This document shows, piece by piece, positions 1 through 5,399 of a stretch of 10,550 bases of DNA. Made by a program: the position numbers and the translations under genes. This DNA is from Chloroflexota bacterium. GTDB lineage: Bacteria; Chloroflexota; Limnocylindria; QHBO01. The first letter of the stretch is position 1. Every line of letters begins with the position of its first letter. Location: the NCBI GenBank assembly GCA_019348395.1, contig JAHWJN010000036.1:1-10550 (forward strand). The letters run 5' to 3'. Below the pieces are notes generated by a model. That model had not been told where the DNA came from. It was given only the letters and a program-made list of their open reading frames with translations, and made no database searches.

Positions 1-3
1 GTG

Positions 4-22
4 GGTCCGTCTCCCTCGGACC
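4..22. repeat. Short hairpin at the left edge
   Basis: A 6-bp perfect stem (GGTCCG at 4-9, CGGACC at 17-22) encloses a 7-nt pyrimidine-rich loop. There is no T-tract on either side. It could be the terminator of a gene lying to the left, or chance in GC-rich DNA; the window edge prevents a decision. The rest of 23-115 shows no convincing gene on either strand. Confidence 0.25.
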
Positions 23-115
23 GGGATCGCTCGGGCCTGTCGCAGTGGTCGTCTCGTGCCCCCATGATGAACCATTCGAAGGGCAGCCGCTCGACCCGAA
101 TTCGCACTCGCTCGC

Positions 116-144
116 TTGCCGGGTGATGCGAATATTGTTAACAT
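116..144 (+). promoter_or_regulatory. Putative promoter of the first MFS gene
   Basis: TTGCCG (116-121; four of six matches to the sigma70-type -35) is separated by exactly 17 nt from TAACAT (139-144; four of six matches to -10, fitting TANNNT). Transcription would begin around 151-154, at or just before the ATG at 154. The message would therefore be leaderless or nearly so, which agrees with the lack of a Shine-Dalgarno sequence. The -10 lies inside the 15-bp palindrome at 137-151. Confidence 0.5.
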
Positions 145-151
145 TGCTAAC
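137..151. promoter_or_regulatory. Operator-like palindrome over the -10 of the first MFS gene
   Basis: GTTAACATTGCTAAC is close to a perfect palindrome: 12 of its 14 non-central bases obey dyad symmetry. It covers the putative -10 and stops 2 nt before the start codon. A related sequence (GTT...AAC ends, shared GTTA and CAT) sits in the same register over the -10 of the second MFS gene at 1611-1625. Size and placement suit a dimeric winged-helix repressor. The MarR protein encoded at 3024-3521 is the obvious local candidate, by inference only. Confidence 0.5.
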
Positions 152-153
152 GA

Positions 154-1560
154 ATGACTCTCCCTGACCCCGTGCGCCGGATCGGCGATGCGGTTCCCAC
201 CCTGGTGCGCTCGAGACGCCGCCCCGACCGGGCGGCGCCGCCACTGCCGCCTGCCCGGGCCACCGGCTTCACGCGTGGCTTCGCCGCCATGCGCCACCCG
301 AACTACCGGCGCTACTGGTTCGGCCAGATCGGCAGCCTCATCGGCGCCTGGATGCAGTCGGTGGCCCTGCCCTGGCTCGTGCTTCAGCTCGGTGGCTCGC
401 CGATGCAGCTGGGCCTCGTCATGGCCTTCATGTTCGGCCCGTCGCTGTTCCTGGCGCCGCTCGGCGGGGTCCTGGCCGATCGGCTCGACAAGCGGCGGGC
501 GCTGATCGCGCTCAACGGAGCCGCAATGCTGCAGGCGGCCGCGCTCTTCGCGCTCGCGGTCACCGGGGTGGTGGAGATCTGGCACATCTACCTGCTCGCC
601 CTCGTCGCCGGCTTCATCAACGCGGCGGAGATGCCGGTGCGCCAGGCGTTCGTGGCCGAGCTCGTCCCGCGCGACGGCCTCACCAATGCCATCGCGCTGA
701 GCTCCACCTCCTTCAACCTCTCGCGCGTCATCGGTCCGGCGGTCGCCGGTGTCACCATCGCCGCGTTCGGCGTGTCGGTGAACTTCGGCGTCAACGCGCT
801 GAGCTACGTGTCGGTGATCGTGGGGCTGCTGCTCATCGACGGCTCGGCGCTCCATCGCGCGGCGCGGCCGAAGCACTTCCCCTCGGTCCGATCCAGCCTG
901 GGGGAGGGGATCCGCTACGCGCGTGCCACGCCGACGATCCTGTGGCCGCTCGTGCTGCTCGGCGGCCTCGCCGTGCTGGCGATGAACTTCCAGACGCTGC
1001 TGCCGCTCTTCACCCGCGACGCGCTGGGCCTGGACTCCGGCGGCTACGGCGCGTTGTTCGCGACGATGGGCGCCGGTTCGCTGCTCGGCTCGTTGACGCT
1101 TGCCTTCGCGACCACTCAGCGGCCGCTGATGGGGTACCTGATCGGCGGGGGCGCCGCCTTCCTGGCGCTCGCCTTCAGCCTCGGCTTCGTCCGCTCGCCG
1201 CTGCTGGCGTTCCCCCTGGTCGCCGGCATCGGCTATGCCTCCATGCTCATGGTCAACACCGTCAACGTGACGATCCAGAACAGCGTCCCGGACGTCCTGC
1301 GCGGCCGCGTGATGTCGCTGTACGTCACCGTCTTCGCCGGATCCGCCCCGCTGGGCGGGCTGGTGGCCGGCTTCCTCGCCGAGACGTGGGGGGCGCCGAC
1401 GGCCTTCAGCATCGGTGCGGCCCTCGCCTTCGGCGTCCTGGGCCTCGTCGCCTGGCAGCTTCGCGGTGTCACCGTTCCGCGCATCGGGGCGCCGCCCGTC
1501 CTGGAGCGGACCCCCACTGTCCGCGGCGACGCGCCCGTCGGGGACTCGCGCGCCGCCTGA
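154..1560 (+). CDS. MFS exporter, MFS_3/EntS-like group (first of a tandem pair)
   Basis: A 468-aa inner-membrane secondary transporter, probably a proton-driven exporter; the substrate cannot be told from sequence. After a basic cytoplasmic N-terminus of about 50 residues comes the family signature NYRRYWFGQIGSLIG and a WMQ..ALPWLV helix. The MFS motif A loop GGVLADRLDKRR lies at about residues 104-115, and about 12 hydrophobic segments follow. Near the C-terminus, GRVMSLYVTVFAGSAPLGG is typical of this group, which includes the enterobactin exporter EntS and macrolide-efflux-like proteins. Length is near the usual 400-470. The start at 154 is chosen because a promoter-like TAACAT lies 9 nt upstream and the next gene has a similar N-terminal extension. 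A shorter start at the Met of MRHPNYRR is possible. The next gene is a close paralogue 80 nt downstream. Confidence 0.9.
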   Translation: MTLPDPVRRIGDAVPTLVRSRRRPDRAAPPLPPARATGFTRGFAAMRHPNYRRYWFGQIGSLIGAWMQSVALPWLVLQLGGSPMQLGLVMAFMFGPSLFLAPLGGVLADRLDKRRALIALNGAAMLQAAALFALAVTGVVEIWHIYLLALVAGFINAAEMPVRQAFVAELVPRDGLTNAIALSSTSFNLSRVIGPAVAGVTIAAFGVSVNFGVNALSYVSVIVGLLLIDGSALHRAARPKHFPSVRSSLGEGIRYARATPTILWPLVLLGGLAVLAMNFQTLLPLFTRDALGLDSGGYGALFATMGAGSLLGSLTLAFATTQRPLMGYLIGGGAAFLALAFSLGFVRSPLLAFPLVAGIGYASMLMVNTVNVTIQNSVPDVLRGRVMSLYVTVFAGSAPLGGLVAGFLAETWGAPTAFSIGAALAFGVLGLVAWQLRGVTVPRIGAPPVLERTPTVRGDAPVGDSRAA

Positions 1561-1589
1561 GCGTGGCACGGGGGCTGCTTCGGGCATGC

Positions 1590-1618
1590 TCGACGCGCGC
1601 CCGGCGTCTCGTTAGCAT
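1590..1618 (+). promoter_or_regulatory. Putative promoter of the second MFS gene
   Basis: TCGACG (1590-1595; four of six matches to -35), 17-nt spacer, TAGCAT (1613-1618; four of six matches to -10). Predicted transcription start is near 1625, giving a leader of about 16 nt that contains the ribosome site AAGGTG. The layout, including the 2-nt offset between operator-like motif and -10, copies that of the first MFS gene, so the second gene may be transcribed on its own as well as by read-through. Confidence 0.45.
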
Positions 1619-1625
1619 GATCAAC
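1611..1625. promoter_or_regulatory. Second copy of the operator-like 15-mer
   Basis: GTTAGCATGATCAAC matches the site at 137-151 at 10 of 15 positions in the same orientation. Read against the reverse strand of that site it shares GTTAGCA and the terminal AAC. Its own dyad symmetry is weaker (GTT/AAC ends only), so it would be the lower-affinity site if both bind one repressor. Confidence 0.4.
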
Positions 1626-1630
1626 TTCCG

Positions 1631-1636
1631 AAGGTG
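1631..1636 (+). promoter_or_regulatory. Ribosome binding site of the second MFS gene
   Basis: AAGGTG, five of six matches to AAGGAG, ends 4 nt before the ATG at 1641 and supports that start. The first MFS gene has nothing comparable. Confidence 0.6.
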
Positions 1637-1640
1637 ACCG

Positions 1641-3038
1641 ATGCCTGACCAGCACCCCGGCGGTCGATTCGACCAACCGCGCCCCCTGCCGCTCCGTGCC
1701 GCCGTCGGTGGACTGAAGCGTGGGTTCGCCGCACTCGGCGTGCGCAACTATCGGCTCTACTGGACGGGGCAGGTCGTCAGCCTGATCGGCACCTGGATGC
1801 AGCAGGTCAGCCTTCCATGGCTCGTCCTTGTGCTCGGCGGGTCGGGTCTGCAGCTCGGCTTCGTGGCGGTCCTGCAGTTCGGTCCGGCCATGGTGCTCGC
1901 CCCGTTCGGCGGTGTGTTGGCCGACCGGATCGACAAGCGCCGCGCCCTCATCGCCTCCCAGGTCGCGGCCGCGGGCCAGGCGTTCATCCTGTTCCTCCTG
2001 ACCTTCACCGGGGTCGTCGAGATCTGGATGGTGTTCGTCATGGCCTTCGTGCTGGGGCTCGTGAACGCGGTGGACATGCCGCTGCGCCAGGCGCTGGCCG
2101 CCGATCTCGTGCCCCGTCACATCCTCGCCAACGCCATCGCGCTCAACTCGATGGCCTTCAACTCGGCCCGGATCGTGGGCCCGGCGCTGGCCGGCATGAT
2201 CATCGCGGCCGGCACCGCCATGACCGGCTCGGCGACCGCCGGCGTCGCGGCCAACCTGGCGATCAATGTCCTCACCTACACCGGCGTGCTCACCGGCCTG
2301 CTGCGCATGAATCCGCGCGAGATCCGGCAGCACGAACGCCCGGAGCGCCACCCGCCGGTCCTTCACAGCCTGCGCGAGGGATTCGGCTACGCCCTGCGCA
2401 CGCCGATGGTGCTCTGGCCGCTCGTCCTGCTGGCGGGCATCGCCGCCTTCGGCTTCAACTTCCAGATCCTGCTGCCGCTCTTCACCCGAGAGGTGCTCGA
2501 CCTCGGGGCCGACGGCTACGGGGCGCTGTTCGCTGCGCTCGGCATCGGGTCGCTGTCCGGCTCCCTCACGCTGGCCTTCATGCGCCAGCGGCGGGCGATC
2601 CCGATCATGCTCATCGGCGGCACCGTCTTCGCGGGGCTGCTGATCGGCATCTCGGCCTCGCGATCGGCCTGGATGGCGGCGCCGTTCATCGTCGGCGCGG
2701 GGTATTCCAGCATGCTCATGATCAACACCATCAACGCCACCGTGCAGGCCAACGTGACCGATGCGCTGCGCGGCCGGGTCATGGCGCTGTACGTGACCGT
2801 CTTCGCTGGCTCGGCGCCTCTGGGCGGCCTCTTCGCCGGGGCGGTGGCCGAGGCGTTCGGCACGCCGCTCGCCTTCGTGGCCGGCTCCATCCTGTCGCTG
2901 GCCGTGCTCGGGATCGTCGCCTACGGCATGCGGCGCGCCGCGCGGACCGGCGAGCTCGGCGTCACCCTGATCGACAGCTCGTCCCGAGCGCCCGCGCCGT
3001 CTGGATCGGAGGCCCGATCCCCGTCAGCGGCGCGCTGA
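1641..3038 (+). CDS. MFS exporter, MFS_3/EntS-like group (second of a tandem pair)
   Basis: A 465-aa multi-pass membrane transporter and clear paralogue of the preceding gene. In the 78 residues from GFAA to DKRRALIA I count 54 identities by eye, with lower similarity further on. It has the same order of features: basic N-terminus, RNYRLYWTGQVVSLIG, WMQ..SLPWLV, motif A GGVLADRIDKRR at about residues 90-101, and GRVMALYVTVFAGSAPLGG near the C-terminus. It differs by a few extra residues in the middle of the N-terminal half (the AAGTAMTGSATAG segment) and in its C-terminal tail. A Shine-Dalgarno sequence supports the start. Its last 15 nt overlap the 3' end of the convergent marR gene. The substrate is unknown; drug, siderophore or macrolide export are the usual roles in the group. 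Whether the pair works separately or together cannot be seen here. Confidence 0.9.
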   Translation: MPDQHPGGRFDQPRPLPLRAAVGGLKRGFAALGVRNYRLYWTGQVVSLIGTWMQQVSLPWLVLVLGGSGLQLGFVAVLQFGPAMVLAPFGGVLADRIDKRRALIASQVAAAGQAFILFLLTFTGVVEIWMVFVMAFVLGLVNAVDMPLRQALAADLVPRHILANAIALNSMAFNSARIVGPALAGMIIAAGTAMTGSATAGVAANLAINVLTYTGVLTGLLRMNPREIRQHERPERHPPVLHSLREGFGYALRTPMVLWPLVLLAGIAAFGFNFQILLPLFTREVLDLGADGYGALFAALGIGSLSGSLTLAFMRQRRAIPIMLIGGTVFAGLLIGISASRSAWMAAPFIVGAGYSSMLMINTINATVQANVTDALRGRVMALYVTVFAGSAPLGGLFAGAVAEAFGTPLAFVAGSILSLAVLGIVAYGMRRAARTGELGVTLIDSSSRAPAPSGSEARSPSAAR

Positions 3039-3521
3039 ATGCGCCGGGACCAGGACCTGGAGCTCCTCCAGGGCGGCTTCGATGGCGGCACGCCGCTTCT
3101 CGGGGATCGGCTCGAGCAGCTCGCGCGCGGCCTCGAGCAGGTCCCGCCGCATGGCGCGAGCTCGCCGACGACCCTTCGTCGTCAGGGTCAGGACCACCGC
3201 ACGGCCGTCTTTGGGGTCGGCGCCCCGCTCCACGAGTTCCTGATCGGCGAGCGAGGCCGCCAGCCGCGTGACGACCGGGGCGGTGACCATCAGGCGCCGC
3301 GCCACCTCGGCCTGGCCCTGCGGGCCCATGGTGTCGATCATGCGCAGCACGTTGTACTGCTGGTAGGTCAGCTCGCTCCAGGCCTGGCGTCGCCGGGCAT
3401 GGGCGATCAGGTGGCGCATGAGCGGCGCCACCGTCGCAATCAGCGTCGCCTCGAGGCTCGGCGCCTCGTTCTTCGAAGGGCTGCGGCGGCGACCCGGTGG
3501 GCTGGAGGTCGACATCGGCAT
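3024..3521 (-). CDS. MarR-family winged-helix transcriptional regulator
   Basis: A 165-aa (or 163-aa) DNA-binding protein, normally a dimeric repressor released by a small ligand. Helices at about 23-65 (APLMRHLIAHARR, LTYQQYNVLRMID) form the dimer/HTH lead-in. The helix-turn-helix is at about 68-95 (GQAEVARRLMVTAPVVTRLAASL). The beta-wing DPKDGRAVVLTLTTKGR at 102-118 is the MarR hallmark, followed by a C-terminal dimerisation helix. Candidate starts are ATG 3521 or ATG 3515; further upstream reading is arginine-rich and enters the divergent gene, so I reject it. The start at 3521 shares CATG with the start of the divergent MFS gene, and the 3' end overlaps the MFS gene at 1641-3038. Position among three exporters suggests local control of efflux. 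The best operator candidates are at 137-151 and 1611-1625; I see no matching copy at its own start. Confidence 0.88.
   Translation of the reverse strand: MPMSTSSPPGRRRSPSKNEAPSLEATLIATVAPLMRHLIAHARRRQAWSELTYQQYNVLRMIDTMGPQGQAEVARRLMVTAPVVTRLAASLADQELVERGADPKDGRAVVLTLTTKGRRRARAMRRDLLEAARELLEPIPEKRRAAIEAALEELQVLVPAHSARR
3504..3508 (+). promoter_or_regulatory. Ribosome binding site of the Fsr-like MFS gene
   Basis: GGAGG, 11 nt before the ATG at 3520, slightly long but acceptable spacing. It supports 3520 over an upstream in-frame ATG at 3418 whose extra residues would be marR antisense. It lies within the marR coding sequence, so the transcript of the transporter must begin inside marR. Confidence 0.45.
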
Positions 3522-4746
3522 GGATCGTAGCAGCACCACGCGTGCCGGCCTTGCCCTGGCGCTGATCTCGACGGCCCATGCAGTCATCCATGCACAGTCC
3601 GCGCTGCTGCCACTGATCTATCCGATCGTGATCGTCGAGTTCGGGCTCAACGCCCGCGACATCGGCACCTTCATCGCCATCACCACCTTCGTCGGCGGGA
3701 CCATGCAGCTGGTCCACGGTGTCCTGACCCGCTACGTGCCCCGGCCCCGACTGTTGGCCGGTGGACAGCTCCTGTTCGGCACGAGCCTGGTGGTGGCGGG
3801 CCTGTCGCAGTCGATCGGCCACCTGCTGGCCTCGATCAGCATGGCGCGGATCGGGTCAAGTCCCCAGCACCCGGTGGGCAACGCGCTCCTGTCGGACCTC
3901 TATCCGCCGCAGCGGCGCGGCTTCGCCATCAGCGCCCACATCGCGGGCGGCAACGTCGGCACCGTGCTGGTCCCGTTCGTCGGCGGAGCGCTGCTCCTCG
4001 CCCTGGGCTGGCAGATGACGCTGGCGCTGTTCGGCATCCCGGCGCTCGTGATGGGCGTGCTGATCGCCGTGCTCGTGCGCGAGGACCATGCTGCCTACCG
4101 CCGCCGGGCCCGGGAGTCGGGGTCGGTGCGCGCCCACGCCCGCGAGGTCGTGGGGCGTCGCGACCTGCGCCTGATCCTGCTCGCTTCCCTCGTGGCGGCG
4201 GGCGGTCGCGGCCTCGACATCTTGGCGCCGTTCATGGTGCTCTACCTGTCGGGGCCGCTCGGGCTCGACCGCGAGACGGTGGCCGTCCTGTACGCCCTGC
4301 TGCTGATCGGGGCGGTGGTCGGCCCGCTGCTGGCCGGCATCCTGTCGGACCGATTCGGGCGACGACGCACGCTCGTCACGTACTACGCGCTCTCCGCGGT
4401 CGGCATCCTGGCCTTCCTGGCCGCCGGCGCCAACGTGCTGCTCCTCGTCCCGCTGCTCCTCCCGTTCGGCACCGCGGTGTTCAGCGAGTCGCCGGTGCTG
4501 CAGGCCTACCTCGCCGATCGAGCCGCCGGACCGATGCGCGACGTCGCGTTCGCCATCTACTTCACGTTTGCCTTCGGGATCGGTGCCTTCTGGGCCTTCG
4601 CCATCGGCTCGATCGTGGAGGCGTTCGGGTACCCGGTGGCGTTCATCGTGATGGCCGCCTCCTACGTTGCCGCCGCGCTGCTGCTGCTTGCCGTGCGGGA
4701 GCGCGGCGACGGGGCGCCGCAGGAGGCAGCCATCGGGTCCACGTGA
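3520..4746 (+). CDS. MFS transporter resembling the fosmidomycin-resistance (Fsr) family
   Basis: A 408-aa membrane protein with about 12 hydrophobic segments, not closely related to the two MFS genes to its left. Helix 1 carries HAVIHAQSALLPLIYPIV, comparable with the H..(N)D....LPPLLP helix of Fsr proteins. A second Fsr-like stretch is SSPQHPVGNALLSD (about 113-126), then RRGFAISAHIAGGNVG (about 132-147), matching the family pattern of an HP motif followed by a GGN.G helix. A motif A-like loop GILSDRFGRRR is at about 273-283; the equivalent loop after helix 2 (GVLTRYVPRPR) is degenerate. Fsr-type proteins export drugs; the substrate here is unknown. The start at 3520 is preferred because of the GGAGG site and because helix 1 begins a few residues in. 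It is divergent from marR with overlapping start codons, which suggests regulation by MarR. Confidence 0.85.
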   Translation: MDRSSTTRAGLALALISTAHAVIHAQSALLPLIYPIVIVEFGLNARDIGTFIAITTFVGGTMQLVHGVLTRYVPRPRLLAGGQLLFGTSLVVAGLSQSIGHLLASISMARIGSSPQHPVGNALLSDLYPPQRRGFAISAHIAGGNVGTVLVPFVGGALLLALGWQMTLALFGIPALVMGVLIAVLVREDHAAYRRRARESGSVRAHAREVVGRRDLRLILLASLVAAGGRGLDILAPFMVLYLSGPLGLDRETVAVLYALLLIGAVVGPLLAGILSDRFGRRRTLVTYYALSAVGILAFLAAGANVLLLVPLLLPFGTAVFSESPVLQAYLADRAAGPMRDVAFAIYFTFAFGIGAFWAFAIGSIVEAFGYPVAFIVMAASYVAAALLLLAVRERGDGAPQEAAIGST

Positions 4747-4760
4747 CCGTCCCGGCCCAG

Positions 4761-4904
4761 CTGGGCGTTATCTCCGATTTGGGCAAGTTATCCGCTGAGA
4801 CGACGTCGCCGAGGGCGGGCACGGATGCATACGACCTCCCGCGCGGCGCGGTATGCGGAGCTGACGCCGCCGTTGGCGGCTCCGCGCCCGGATAACGTGC
4901 CCAG
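4761..4904. repeat. Three-copy repeat with inverted ends and internal hairpins (possible mini-element)
   Basis: Between two convergent genes lie three copies of a roughly 16-bp sequence: CTGGGCGTTATCTCCG (4761-4776, plus, two bases shorter in the middle), TTGGGCAAGTTATCCG (4779-4794, plus) and CTGGGCACGTTATCCG (minus strand, 4889-4904). The second and third match at 14 of 16 positions and form inverted ends around a 94-bp core. The core holds GCATAC/GTATGC (4827-4832, 4851-4856), an alternative CCGCG-CGG-CGCGG hairpin (4839-4851), and the perfect hairpin GCCGCC-GTT-GGCGGC (4866-4880). No transposase or open frame is present and I cannot see clear target-site duplications. It could be a REP/MITE-like intergenic element, a structured RNA, or a bidirectional terminator region. 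Confidence 0.5.
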
Positions 4905-4930
4905 ATCACGAATTATGGGTATGTACGCCG

Positions 4931-4950
4931 CCGGCGCCGGCGCCGGCGCC
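4931..4950. repeat. Short tandem repeat (CCGGCG)3
   Basis: Three perfect CCGGCG units plus a trailing CC, preceded by GCCG, give a self-complementary GC-only tract. It sits 18 nt beyond the stop of the minus-strand membrane protein, so it could fold in that transcript and help end it. Such runs also arise by replication slippage. Confidence 0.6.
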
Positions 4951-4967
4951 TCGGGCCACGGCCGGGG

Positions 4968-5372
4968 CTAACAGACCGGGACGCCCTCGCAGATCTCGTC
5001 GATCCTCGCGTCGAGCGCGTCGATCCGCAGCAGCACCTGGTCGATGCGCCGCAGGATCACCGCGTTCCCCTCGTCGTCATCACCGCGCCCACCACTGCCG
5101 GCGGGGGTCCCCACGCTGCCGCCGCCGGGCCCGGGCTGCGTCGCGATCATCCAATCCCGGGTCCAGGTCCGAAGCTCATCGAGCTCGCGACGGAGCTCGG
5201 TCGCGGTCACGCCGGGGTCCTGTGCCTCGACCTCGGCCTGGAGGGTAACGAGCCGCTCCTCCGCGCGGACCAGGTCGCCGCGGAGCCCCATCACCTGGAC
5301 CAGGAGCAGGACCACGACGAGCGTGGTGGCCAGGCCGAGCAGGACGAGAATCGGGCCGAGGGGTGAGCGCAT
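4968..5372 (-). CDS. Small single-pass membrane protein with coiled-coil segments, unknown function
   Basis: I do not recognise this 134-aa protein. Residues 7-29 (PILVLLGLATTLVVVLLLVQVMG) are a single hydrophobic helix right after a short basic start, so a signal anchor is likely with the rest outside the cytoplasm. Residues 32-70 are charged and heptad-like (RAEERLVTLQAEVEA, then TATELRRELDELRTW). A Gly/Ser-rich linker with DDDE follows at 81-102. Residues 104-127 (NAVILRRIDQVLLRIDALDARIDEI) form a second amphipathic helix of coiled-coil character. The tail CEGVPVC has two cysteines, 128 and 134, that could form a disulphide. It begins 27 nt after the lyase stop on the same strand, so co-transcription is plausible. 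No strong ribosome site precedes ATG 5372. High GC3 and amino-acid makeup argue that it is a real gene. Confidence 0.7.
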   Translation of the reverse strand: MRSPLGPILVLLGLATTLVVVLLLVQVMGLRGDLVRAEERLVTLQAEVEAQDPGVTATELRRELDELRTWTRDWMIATQPGPGGGSVGTPAGSGGRGDDDEGNAVILRRIDQVLLRIDALDARIDEICEGVPVC

Positions 5373-5399
5373 GCCTCGACCCTAGCAGGAGCCTGCCGG

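Noticed and set aside
1..126. Frame open from the left edge to a TGA at 124-126, and a minus-strand frame from ATG 65 to the edge
   Set aside because: Both are short, basic and featureless with no ribosome site. A divergent gene starting at 65 on the minus strand remains possible but cannot be supported.
1233..2366. Long minus-strand open frame antisense to the two MFS genes (377 codons)
   Set aside because: Arg/His/Gly/Ala-rich translation without hydrophobic or domain pattern. It lies opposite two clear transporters and is a usual by-product of high-GC coding DNA.
4866..4880. Intrinsic terminator at the perfect GCCGCC-GTT-GGCGGC hairpin
   Set aside because: A strong stem, but no T-tract on either side. 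Kept only as part of the repeat element.
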